Assembly (NCBI GenBank): GCA_037127255.1
Contig: JBANSL010000014.1
Location: 64,185,646-64,249,645, forward strand
Origin: Persicaria tinctoria
Taxonomy: Eukaryota; Streptophyta; Magnoliopsida; Caryophyllales; Polygonaceae
DNA length: 64,000 nucleotides
Direction of reading: 5' to 3'
Below, in pieces: positions 1 to 10,042 of this stretch. The notes under the pieces were generated by a model, which saw only the letters and a program-made list of their open reading frames with translations, made no database searches and was not told the DNA's origin. The stretch's first letter is position 1. Every line of letters begins with the position of its first letter. The position numbers and the translations under genes are program-made.

Positions 1-318
1 AGCCGAGCTTCGTCGTTTTTCCTCGCCTACTCGATGATGGAGGAAAATCTAAGTCGACATCTCGACTATCACGAGCCCCTCCGTACTTATCACACACTAA
101 ACGAAAGGTACCCAATCCACTCATTTTGTTCTTCCATGACCGAGTTATCACAAATACCATGTTTTTTTTATCATCCCTATATATCTAGCCCACACTTGCA
201 GCCGAGCTTCGTCGTTTTTCCTCGCCTACTCGATGATGGAGGAAAATCTAAGTCGACATCTCAACTATCACGAGCCCCTCCGTACTTATCACACACTACA
301 CGAAAGGTACCCAATCCA
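1..318. repeat. Direct repeat, 119-bp segment twice at 199-bp spacing
   Basis: The segment at about 1-119 recurs at about 200-318 with only a few substitutions. Both copies begin with GCCGAGCTTCGTCG and end near AGGTACCCAATCCAC. The left copy probably starts outside the window. An open frame crosses both copies, but it has no recognisable domain and follows the repeat, so I do not call it a gene. Confidence 0.8.
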
Positions 319-359
319 CCTTCATGTTAACTTGATCGGCCCAAAAACTATCAAGTGTA

Positions 360-690
360 AACATCGAACCATATCAAAGTCCGATTCGGACCGATGACCG
401 GGGGTCGTATGCACAGGCGCACATGCGCTAGTAGTCTAGCACACAAGCCGAGTGAGGTTCCATTCTAAAACCAATTGGCAATAGAATGAGTAGTCCACAT
501 ACTCATATACTAGGGCTTGATATGTTCAGCTTTCCAAGGAGTAGCCCACTGATTCATATACTAGGGCTTGATATGTTCAGCTTTCCGATGTGGGACAGTT
601 TTGGTCACATTCACATCTCAAGACCCAGACCGGGATCGAAAGACGGGCCATTAGGCTAACCGCTCTGATACCATAATCTGTACCCATATC
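360..690 (-). repeat. LTR-retroelement-derived repeat, minus orientation
   Basis: The stretch contains the complement of an initiator-methionine tRNA primer-binding site (CGCTCTGATACCA at 661-673), which suggests a minus-strand LTR element. A 32-bp segment at 504-535 is repeated at 555-586. Phrases here (ACCAATTGGCAATAG, GATGTGGGACA, the GACCGGGGGTCG-like block) recur in related form in the element at 55727-56809, so both belong to one repeat family. LTR borders were not resolved. Confidence 0.55.
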
Positions 691-962
691 AAGAGGTTGG
701 TTTTGTTCCTGCATAATGTAACTTCTGTACTAAGAACATTTTTGCGCAAAATCTCACTATATGCAATTTTACAAAATATGTAAAAATAACGCTATATTAT
801 ATGATGATTTCGTATTACACCACTACATTGTATTATGATTATATTCAAACAACAAATCCATAACTATAAAAACCTTCGCGTTATATGAACAACTTTGTTT
901 GAGCTCCATTGTCATTCCGCTATATAGTTCTACAAACTTTAAACAATGTATAAAAAGTTTAC

Positions 963-1052
963 CTCGAGATTCTTCACAAGCTCCTCCGGATCATTATAAC
1001 TAGAAATGTCGAATGGTAGCTCGCCTCCGCCCTTTTCTTCCGGTAACGCCAT
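963..1052 (-). CDS. Possible first coding exon of an unrecognised gene or transposon gene
   Basis: Reading down from an ATG at 1052, 30 codons encode an acidic peptide (MALPEEKGGGELPFDISS...) ending in VKNLE, directly before a good splice donor (GAG|GTAAAC at 963/962). A TATA-type box (TATAAATA, complement of 1146-1153) lies about 95 bp upstream of the ATG. The flank at 1180-1330 has repeated GCCGA/TCGGC motifs, as in subterminal regions of DNA transposons. I could not find a second exon at lower coordinates. A transposon-borne gene is as likely as a host gene. Confidence 0.25.
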
Positions 1053-1129
1053 TTTAACCGATGATGGAATCGAAAATGATTGACCTACGACGAGAGATAA
1101 TATGATAGAGAGAAAATGAAGTATCAAAG

Positions 1130-2221
1130 TTTATACAATACCTCCTATTTATAGACCTTTAGACACAGGACATATATGTCGACTTCGGCACTTGGCATTG
1201 GCAAGGTTTATGTTGACTTCGGGATTCGACAAAGGTAAAATCAATGCCGACTAGAATAATCAGCATCGGCACCGTGCCGATGGCAATATTTTGCTATGCG
1301 AATAGCATACCCGATTGTAAAACAACCGGAACAACCTCAGAATGTGCCCTAATATTCTGAACTTCTCGATCGGGTAATGTTGACAATTTGACATTTGAAT
1401 TTTCATGGAATTTTACTTTACTCTTTCCAAATAAATTAATTAAACAATCTTCAATTGAATTTTAATGTGGCACACATTGATATAGCTAAAAGATAATCTA
1501 ATCGAATATGATGATGCATTCAAGAAAATGCTCAATACACAGAAACCATTTTCATAAATAACATAGTACACAGCGATGACAGAGAGCGAAAATTTCAGCA
1601 CTAGCACTAAACATGGTCACAAATGATTTTACTTTAAAGAAGAAACTAGTGAGAAATTCTCACCACAAACTGAATTCACCAATCAGTACAAACACTAAAT
1701 TTCGGACATACGAAACGAGATGATCGGCCCAATTTACAGTTCGCAGCTCTAGCAAATACCAAGCTTCCAATGCCCACTATACAAGGCCCTCAAGGCTTTT
1801 CTATCGTTTGGTTTCTGAAAGAAGACGCGCAAACGCATACCAAAACTGGGTAGCCCAAGAGATGAGCCCCGGGGTAGTTAAAATGGAGGCAAATTGGGTG
1901 GTCCTTGGGGAGTTCTTGCTCTCCGACGAATAATGTAGAGTGTGCACGACCAACCAAGGGTTAAGGGGCTCAAACAAAGTTTCCTCAGAGAACTAAGATG
2001 AGATTGGTATGCTATGTAATGTGAGCTTTACCTTCCAGCAAAACCCTGCACTTGTATAATGTGAAGTCATGAGATTGTTCACCCACCATCAAAAACAAAT
2101 AGCGGATCGGTCATTACCCAGAAGCATTTACAACAAACTGGGGATATGTAGTAGCAGAGAAGGCAATGTAGAGGGAAAAGGGAAGAAAATGGAGAATGAT
2201 GGCCAAGGAATGATCATACCG
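1130..2221. other. Non-coding stretch downstream of the Nudix gene
   Basis: The left part (1180-1330) has clustered GCCGA/TCGGC motifs in both orientations. The rest is AT-rich, and its right end probably holds the 3' untranslated region of the minus-strand Nudix gene. No coding region is supported. Confidence 0.5.
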
Positions 2222-5200
2222 TCAAGGACACAGATGATAGTCCAGAGTGAATGCATGGATATCAGAAGGGCTTGTACCAGGCCTGCCACAATACGATTAA
2301 AATTTAGTAACCATAAGAGTAAATAGCCTGCAAAGACAGAACTACCAAAGGAAGGTTATGAAACATCAATATGATATTCCTCTGATCAACTAAGTGGCAC
2401 CGCTAACAATGCAATCCAACAAAGATTAGGAATCACAAAATGTAGGGTTCCTCAACTTACAGGCCAACGTTTGGCTCCATATTCAAGAATCAAAATTTCA
2501 GTTAACCGACACAAGTTTCGCAAAATCATAGCAGCTAACTGAAGAATAGGAATCACAAAATGTAACCCAATATCAATGATTCATTTCATTTTATATAAGA
2601 ATGCCATCACTCATCAACAGTCTTCCTACGCTGCAAACAAAGGACTTTCAATAAAGGGTAATTAGTAACAAATACCATACTTTCATATTCCATTTGCAAT
2701 AATACCCACTTTTTTTTAAATAAAAAATAATACCCACTTTTTAATTCCACTGCATTCCGTTAATATTTTTTGCACCAATACCCCCCAAAAATAGCAAAAG
2801 TACACCAACTACTAAAAAATTCATAAAAAAAGAAGAGGTAAAATCGAAATTTAATTTATGAAACTGGTGTAATTATGCAAATGAGCCTTCGATAAATAAG
2901 AGCCATCTTGGAATAAGATGCAAAATAGTTTACAATCTAAACACAAGGAAGATAATATACTCCCTCATCAACCCAGGATAATCCCGCTTAATTCAGGGTG
3001 TGGGGATAGAGATGTACACACCCTTACCTCGAGCAAATCGAGAGGATGTTTCCAAAATACTTGGAGATGACAAGAGTAAGGCTTCAAAACTAAATTCAGC
3101 TATGTGACAAAAACAACTGAATTTAGTTAAATTTCTCCAAAAATTGATACGGGGGCTAATTCATCTCAAAGGGCCTGTATAAAAACAGCCAAAGAGCCAC
3201 ATCCAAGCCCTAGGATAAAGATAAATATCAAGTTGCATAAGATAATGCAACAAAATATCGCATTTTGTATGAGGTAAAACAATATTTACATAATCATCTC
3301 AATCCCACCTAAAAAATCAACTGATTTATGAACTCTGAATTGATTACCTTTTATTTATGGTACCATAATGAAATTTAGGCCCCCCTGCTTTGATATCTTC
3401 AAGGTACTGCAGCAAATGAGGATAAATTACACAAATATCCCAGATGGCACAAGAGAAGAGAGAAAACTGTTATCATATATGGCCCCAAAACTTACCAGTT
3501 TTAAAGTGACCAACATTGATGAAAATGCAAGAGAATCAAGTGGCAGCTCATCCAGACCAAAAAGCCTGCATTCTATTGATTCAGGGCCAGCAGAAAAATG
3601 GGGCTTCTTCAATTTTGCCAAGAAGATGACATACGTCTGTTCAACATAATGCAGCAATAAGGAAAAACTCGAATGGGAGAACCACCCTATGATTTATTTC
3701 ATATGTTTAACAAAGACATGTCTTACTTGACCAATAAGAGGGATATCTAATTGAGCAAAAGGTGACAACACTTCAACTTCTGCACCTGCTTCTTCTTGTG
3801 TCTCCCTGATTGCTCCTTCGGCAGCAGATTCCCCAATTTCCATGTAACCAGCAGGAAGAGTCCTATGAGAGCAGCATCACATAATCAAAATGTATAATCA
3901 CCAGCATCAGAGAAACAAATGACCAGAACAAATGACCCTCCCAATCTGTATCGTTCTATAAACTCACCAGAGACCATATGATGGTTGAATATTTCTCTTG
4001 CAAAGCAAGATCTTGTTCTCATGCTCGATAAGACAGCCTACAACCTGAAAGTATTAACAATAGCCACACAAATCATGACAAACCTCGCTTCACACATAAG
4101 AACTAGTACCAGCATGGCATTTATTGTTGTACTATATGCATATATTTGAAGTAATCTTGGGTCTCGTTGGCTGAACATAGAATCCCAATCATTGCACACT
4201 CTTTCCCTTAAGAACACGTGGGTCTCAAACACCTTCATACGCATATTCCACTAATTAGAGATGATTCGAGACCTACTTGTTCTTAAGAGAAAGAACTTGT
4301 ATGTACTCAAAATGAATACATACATATTATGCTCTATGAAGAAAGGGCGCTAAATCTTTCAAACATATGGATGCAAAACATAAGGATGCATAGGAATGCA
4401 TGATTCTAATAATTTATTTCAGTCCAAGGCCAGCTAATTCGTCAAATAAATTGCACAAGTAGAAAACAACAGATAAATGATTAAACTTCTGTTGGGAAAT
4501 AGACATAATATATTCTTTGTAGTAAATGAGGAATTTCAAGCAACTAAATGGGGAATTTCAGGCACACCATCTTTGGATTCTGATATGCAATTTTTCCACA
4601 TATAGTGCAGATTGCTCTTATCTTCTCCTCCCCATCAGGTATTTCATGCTTAGTTTGCCCACCGCACCACTGGCAAAAGTTAATTTTTCGAGCATTTCCC
4701 TGTATAAAATCAACAGAGTATGTAAGGGTCTAAGTAGTGTCCAATTTAAGTAAGAAATGTTGGATTTACAGCACAGCAAGAGAGTATCAACACCATTTCC
4801 TTGCAATAACTTAACCATTAAAAATTGAAGTTCATACATAGTTCAAAAGACCCTAATTAAACGATAGTGTAGATCTTTATCAACACAAAAAATCATTTAC
4901 AACGCATCTCGATTGAGAAATGATTATGCAGTTGAAGTTGCAAAACCTAAAATGAAGCGGCCGCAGATAGGTAGAACCGTAAAGTCTGCAAATTTGATAC
5001 CAAGTACCCAACCCATCAAATGAACAACCAAACAACCCCAACCCACATTCCCATGCCCTAATATCTCAATTGCACGCCCAAATTTTGGAAAAGGGGGATG
5101 AGATTAGGGTAGGAAAGAACAATTAACTCACTGCGCTCTTCAACGCAGCCGATGAATCGGAGGAGGCGCCATCTGAATGCGGAATCGAAGACATTCGAAA

Positions 5201-5404
5201 GGGTATGAAGCGGTGAGTTTTCGGAGTTGGTGAACAAGGGAAGAAGACGGACAAGCTTGGGCGTGAGCTTGAGGAAGAGGGCGATGGTGGAAAGGGCCTT
5301 GAGATAGCGAAGAATGAGAGCCCACCGCAGTTTCCGTGGGGCTTCAGCCGATTGGAGAGGAAAGCAGGAGATGAACCCGCCATCATCTGGATAGCTTTTA
5401 TCAT
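2222..5404 (-). CDS. NUDX23: Nudix hydrolase 23-like (FAD/ADP-ribose pyrophosphatase), chloroplast-targeted
   Basis: Seven exons read on the minus strand: 5404-5132, 4699-4568, 4044-3968, 3862-3727, 3636-3496, 3406-3348, 2282-2222. Together they are 879 nt (292 residues) in one frame with GT-AG borders. Residues 1-91 are rich in Ser/Pro/Arg and look like a plastid transit peptide. A zinc ribbon follows with C100, C103, C122 and C125 (CQWC and CTIC). The Nudix box spans about 166-188: G166, E172, R180, E181, E184, E185 and G187 fit GX5EX7REUXEEXG. Downstream [11 protein letters not shown] and [20 protein letters not shown] match the NUDX23 family, which is about 280 residues in Arabidopsis. 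That enzyme hydrolyses FAD and ADP-ribose in plastids; activity here is inferred. The start at 5404 was chosen because MIKAIQMM aligns with the family start; an in-frame ATG at 5467 is possible. It is divergent from the F-box gene. Confidence 0.93.
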
Positions 5405-5872
5405 GATTTGTTGAATCCCCCCGGCCACGGTGCTTGTGTGCAGGACAATCATTGATGTCAATGCCACACTGTAAACTAGAAAAGGAAAAATACAAATAAA
5501 TGTTTTTTTTTTAATTAAAAAAAATCTTTTTGTGTATCTTTATTGGTAAAGTTTCAATCTTTTTCTTCGACCATTTGATTTCTATAATTTAAGCAACCAG
5601 CATATATCGAAAATGAAGAAAATGAGTAAATGACAATTCAATTCATCATTCCAGTCCCTAACTAAAGTCATTCATTCTTGAATGTTATTTTCCTTTGGAT
5701 TGATATTAATTTCAAGGGGAATTTCCAGGAAGACTCGCTGCCGATGTACTCCTTACGGGTCAACGAAGACTTCCTTTGTGTTTGGCGTTTTTTCTGGGTT
5801 GCCCACCAACTGTTCGATAAATTTACCCAAAGAATCTGATCGCACTCACCAATTTCTGTGGGAGAAAATCTA
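5405..5872. promoter_or_regulatory. Divergent intergenic region between Nudix and F-box genes
   Basis: These 468 bp separate the start codons of two genes read in opposite directions, so the interval must hold both 5' leaders and promoters. It is AT-rich with poly-T/poly-A runs near 5500-5530. I see no strong TATA box or named element. Confidence 0.5.
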
Positions 5873-7042
5873 ATGTCGGATTTCATCCCAGACCATATCT
5901 TGATCGATATCCTGCAGAAACTGCCTGTCAAATCCTTGCTCAGATGCCGGTGCGTTTGCAAATCATGGAACTCGCTCATCACATCTCCTTTCTTTGTCAC
6001 CACCCAATACACCACAGCTGAAAAATCCCATCTTCTGGTCAGGTGCCTTTCTAGGATAGAGCTCAAGGGGTGGTATGCTCTCTTTCAGCCCAACAACACC
6101 CTCTATCCCGCCTCCGCCTTGGACTTCCCCATCGCCAGCCGATCAACCCGTGTCCCCTTTGAGGTCGTTGGCTCAGTTTACGGCCTCTTATGCCTCGTTG
6201 ATGGCTTAGATTGTGACCTTGTCGTAGTCTGGAACCCGATGATCAAGAGGCACATCAAGCTCCCAGTGCCCACAATTACCTCCTCTGTGGCTTTTGTTGG
6301 GTTAGGATTTGATCATTCGATAAACGATTTCAAAGTGGTGAGATTGGCATACACTTATTTTGATGTTGATCAGACTTACCGAGCAAGGGTTGAGATATGG
6401 TCGCTTCAACACCCTGTGTGGAGAGCTCTTCCTGATCATGAGGGTGTGAAGTGTCATCACATGGCGAAGCCTGGCTCATCGGCTTTTTTCATGAACGGAT
6501 CCATACACTGGCTTGCTATGGGTCATTCACCTAGAGCCAGTAGAGGTGAGAGGAATCCGAATACAGTATTGCAATTTGATGTCGAGAAGGAAAGGTTTGA
6601 GACTTTAGGCATACCGGATGAAATCAAATACATTAACATCTATTCAATGTGGCTTTCAAAGTTCGGGTCATCCTTGGCATTGCTGTGCTTTGACAACCGA
6701 TTGCACCCAAGTCGGTGTGTGATATGGGTGATGAGCGAGTACGGCGTGGAGGAATCATGGACATTGATGATCAGTTCGGACTTACAGCTGGGAGTCGAGA
6801 ATAAGAGTTGGGTGAGGGAACATTGGACCAACATGGTAATCGTTACCAACGAAAGCGAGCTATCAACAGCGTCGTATGATCCTGATCACAACGAGTATGG
6901 TAGCATTTTCAGCTTAGATTATGAGAAAGGCGAAAGCGTGACTTGTGTGGATACGTTCACAGAAAGCCTCGTCCTGTTGGACACACAGATTGGTTCTCTA
7001 AGCTCTTCTATGTCAGATGAGTCTGATCCAGGAGAGCTATGA
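5873..7042 (+). CDS. F-box protein with F-box-associated (FBA) interaction domain
   Basis: A single uninterrupted exon encodes 389 residues from MSDFIPDH; an ATG five codons upstream (5858) is also in frame. Residues 1-45 form an F-box (IPDHILIDILQKLPVKSLL then RCRCVCKSWNSLI), the SKP1-binding motif of SCF ubiquitin ligases. The C-terminal part has features of the FBA/CPR1-like class: GSVYGLLCLVD, VVVWNPMIKRHIKLP, GLGFDHSINDFKVVRLAY, VEIWSLQHPVWRALP and FMNGSIHWLA. FBA-type proteins use this region to choose a substrate; the target cannot be told here. An intronless structure is usual for this large, fast-evolving family. It is divergent from the Nudix gene. No frameshift or premature stop was seen. 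The tail is acidic and Ser-rich (SSMSDESDPGEL). Confidence 0.9.
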   Translation: MSDFIPDHILIDILQKLPVKSLLRCRCVCKSWNSLITSPFFVTTQYTTAEKSHLLVRCLSRIELKGWYALFQPNNTLYPASALDFPIASRSTRVPFEVVGSVYGLLCLVDGLDCDLVVVWNPMIKRHIKLPVPTITSSVAFVGLGFDHSINDFKVVRLAYTYFDVDQTYRARVEIWSLQHPVWRALPDHEGVKCHHMAKPGSSAFFMNGSIHWLAMGHSPRASRGERNPNTVLQFDVEKERFETLGIPDEIKYINIYSMWLSKFGSSLALLCFDNRLHPSRCVIWVMSEYGVEESWTLMISSDLQLGVENKSWVREHWTNMVIVTNESELSTASYDPDHNEYGSIFSLDYEKGESVTCVDTFTESLVLLDTQIGSLSSSMSDESDPGEL

Positions 7043-7816
7043 AAGCCAGATATAATTTTACTAATTAGTGAATTCAACCATAGTTGTATTATTACTAGTG
7101 TGTATGATCAGCAATTGTAGAATAGCTGTTATCTGTAAGAGGTTCGGTGTTGTTGATAAATCAATTCCAATGTAACAATGTTTAAAAAGAGCTGTTTTCT
7201 GCAAGAGGTTTGTTGTTTGTTGATGAATCAATTTCACTACTCTGTTCATATCAATGGTAGAGTAAGAACTGTTTTCTGTAAGAGGTCTGTGAGAACTATT
7301 ATCTCTCTTAGCAAATCTAGAGCAATTTGCTTCATACTTAAAACTTTCATAGCATCAACCTTTATGCTCAAGACGCAAGGCAAAGAACTGGCTTTGAATC
7401 AACAAGTGGCAGAACGCTGAAGAGTCCTTGACCTCAAAGGCAATGCAGAAATCAGCTTATTGGGAATTCCAGAGAGATCATAGATCTTCTAGGAAGCAAC
7501 AATAAAATATGGTCTCCAGCAAGTAGAATAGTGAAACAATAACATATAAAGTCACTTCTGCAATCGTTTCTAAGCCACGGTATGAAGTCCATTCTTGGCA
7601 TGAACTGAATGTTAATCGGCTAGAAGAAAAGAGGGACATACTTTTCAAACAGAACAAGCTCAAGGACTAAAGTCACCATCGAAATTTATTCAGTGCTCCC
7701 TTTCACGCAATGTTGTTGAAATTATGAAACCCAAAATAAGTTTAGACAAGTACCCCCCTGGAAGAAACAGCTTTGTCCTTCAGCCTTGTGGGCTACCTCA
7801 TTGAAGGACAGTTTTT
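7043..7816. other. Convergent 3' intergenic stretch, no gene seen
   Basis: This lies between the F-box stop and the OEP16-3 stop, which face each other. It contains imperfect reiterations of a GAGCTGTTTTCTGCAAGAGG-like phrase near 7115-7290, suggesting small tandem duplications. The open frames here are short and have no domain. Confidence 0.5.
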
Positions 7817-9324
7817 TTACTCGGTGGCAGCAGACCTTTTCTTGGTGGTGTAAGGGTAGTACTCCTTCCCATTGTCAATTCTTGTTGTCTGGCCTCCAGC
7901 ATCAATGAGTGCAGAAGTTATGGCTAAAGCAGAACCTGCCTGGATTGCCCCTTTAATGGTCCTCCCTGCAACGAGAAGAAAGTTATGAATATTACTTTCC
8001 AAATGAATTGAAAGCCCGCACAAAATAAACATTTTGCTAATGTTGATGCCATATTTGAGTCTATCTGTTTCTTCAATGTTCAAACATTCAATGTTCAAAC
8101 CGGGAATACTTCATTTACCAGACTATTTCTATGTTAAGAATACAAAGATTGGAATGAGGTTTTGGGCGAAATTCCATTCCACTGGCTATAGTAAAATTCC
8201 TTACTGGGGGGCAACATTAGGGATTTCAATCCCAGGGGCATCAGTTTCAAATTGTCCAATGGCTGGTTTAGGATTTTCAACCACAGTGGTCAGAACTCTA
8301 ATTTTGCTAAACTTAACAACCTACCTTTGAATTTTAGTTATCTCCAGGTCTCCACAGTCCACCCCAGGGCTATAAACCATGAACGTGGCCAAATCACAAG
8401 ATTTAGTGCAGTATTTGTTTTGTATCCTGGTTATTGAACCTTTAGGAAATGATCTAGGGCAAAGTAACAAATTTTCAAATTTTGGGAACAGAACAAGGCA
8501 TTTAGATAAGGGGGTTATAAACCCAAAACCCACACACTGAAACTCAACCACTATAGAGTATAGAGCAAAACCATGGCCAAAAAATTTGTTGTTAAAATTC
8601 CAAGATTCTACATTCAATGGCAAAAAAGCAACCCGAAGTGGGAAGCCTAACTGTAAGACCATGATTTTTACCTTTTTCCTTTCTCAGCTATAATTTAACA
8701 AAAGTAGGTTAATATGTTGGTGCAGCTAAAGATCAATAAGATTATTTCTAAGCAATGTAGATGCTACACTACTACACCATGACACATCTTTTCTAATAGA
8801 AATAGGCCAACTCCATGATAATGCCAATCAAAATGAAACAAAAGCATTCACAGGCAATGAGTAATGGAAAACAGGAAACCAGGAAGTCATGCGTGAAATA
8901 TCAGCATACAGAAAGAATATGCATTGTAAGAAGGGCATGGACATATATGTATATATAAAAGTCAGAAGCCACATAAGCAAATCTCACCCTTGAAACCAAG
9001 AATGGAAGCACCAGCAACGAAACCACCAATAGCTCCATTAACGAAGTCTCTCTTCATCCTATAATGTTGAGCCAACTGCTCCACACCGATGTAAACCCCA
9101 CCAATTGCAGCAAAAGTCAGCCCATGACTCCCCATCATCTTCAAAGTCCTAATCAATCCTGGGAGTGCAACACTCCTTTCAACACGAGGGACATCATGCC
9201 ATGTTGCAACAACTGTTCCCCAAATCGTCCCAGCCACGAAACCAGAAGTTGCACCCTTAATCACCTTCAATGTAGCGCTGTCATCATCTTCAAGATACCT
9301 GAGTTCTGAAGGGTCTACCTCCAT
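7817..9324 (-). CDS. OEP163: Outer envelope pore protein 16-3 / complex I B14.7-like (Tim17/22/23 family)
   Basis: Two coding exons, 9324-8988 and 7965-7817, total 486 nt and encode 161 residues; the Arabidopsis protein has about 159. The body holds the Tim17/22/23-type glycine-rich helices: IKGATSGFVAGTIWGTVVATW, VALPGLIRTLKMMGSHGLTF, AAIGGVYIGVEQLAQHYR, FVNGAIGGFVAGASILGF, then a helix with LAITSALIDAGGQTTR. The highly conserved block DVPRVERSVALPGLIRTLKM identifies OEP16-3. This protein is reported in plastid outer envelope and mitochondria, where it corresponds to the B14.7 subunit of respiratory complex I. The intron (7966-8987) is about 1 kb. A 5'-UTR intron is likely, with a donor near 9691 and the leader exon at about 9692-9790. 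It is head-to-head with C53. Confidence 0.94.
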
Positions 9325-9789
9325 CGTCTAACCGTGATACAGATACACTGAGACAGAAATCGCAGTAGGGCATCAGTCAAAGGTTGACCTCTCACCAATT
9401 GAGCATATATCACCGAAAATCTCTCGAACACAATAACAGCATTCAGCAGCAAAAGTCCATAAGACAAATCGCGAATTTCAATTAAGCTAGAAAGGCACTG
9501 CCGGATTACATCATACCTCCTAGCGAGGGGCACTACCGAAATGGATCAAATTAGAAACCCTAGCTAAAAACTAGCCCGAAATTAGGGACTTCGACGGAAC
9601 CAAAGAACGGAAAAAAGAAAAGCACTCCATCAAATTCATCAGTCAGATAAATAGCGGGTAAAAGACGATTGCGATGAGGTGGAGATGTACCTGCGAGGAT
9701 CGGATGAAGAGGGGGAGATCGAGGACTGGATGGATCGGAGGAGGAGTTTCTGTGAACTGCGAAACGTTCGTCTACGAACAAACGTTTGC

Positions 9790-10042
9790 GTTTTCTGAGC
9801 TAATTACTATTTTGACCCTTTTGAATTGGGCCGTATGATCAATTAATGGGCCGTTTGGTCGGCCCATTAATGTTTGCATTAACGGTGTTGCTCAGCTAGC
9901 TGTGCGAGCACGTTACTTCACTTGCCCCCTCGCCTTGATCGGAGGTTCGATCATCTCGCTGTTGAACAAACCCTAGGCCAACTTCTGGCTCTCTCCTTAC
10001 TCTACATCATCCGGGAAACAGAAATTCTCTGCAATTCGAACA
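9790..10042. promoter_or_regulatory. Shared divergent promoter of OEP16-3 and C53 with site II elements and telo-box
   Basis: Within about 250 bp between two head-to-head transcription units there are three site II-type elements: TGGGCC near 9827, TGGGCC near 9848 and GGCCCA near 9861. A telo-box-like AAACCCTAG lies at 9968-9976. In plants this pairing is typical of promoters of growth-linked and mitochondrial/ribosomal genes, where site II is bound by TCP factors. Use by both genes is inferred from position. Confidence 0.7.

Noticed and set aside
5058..5495. 145-codon minus-strand frame over the Nudix first exon
   Set aside because: The neighbouring frame gives the transit peptide and splices in phase to the zinc ribbon; this one does not.
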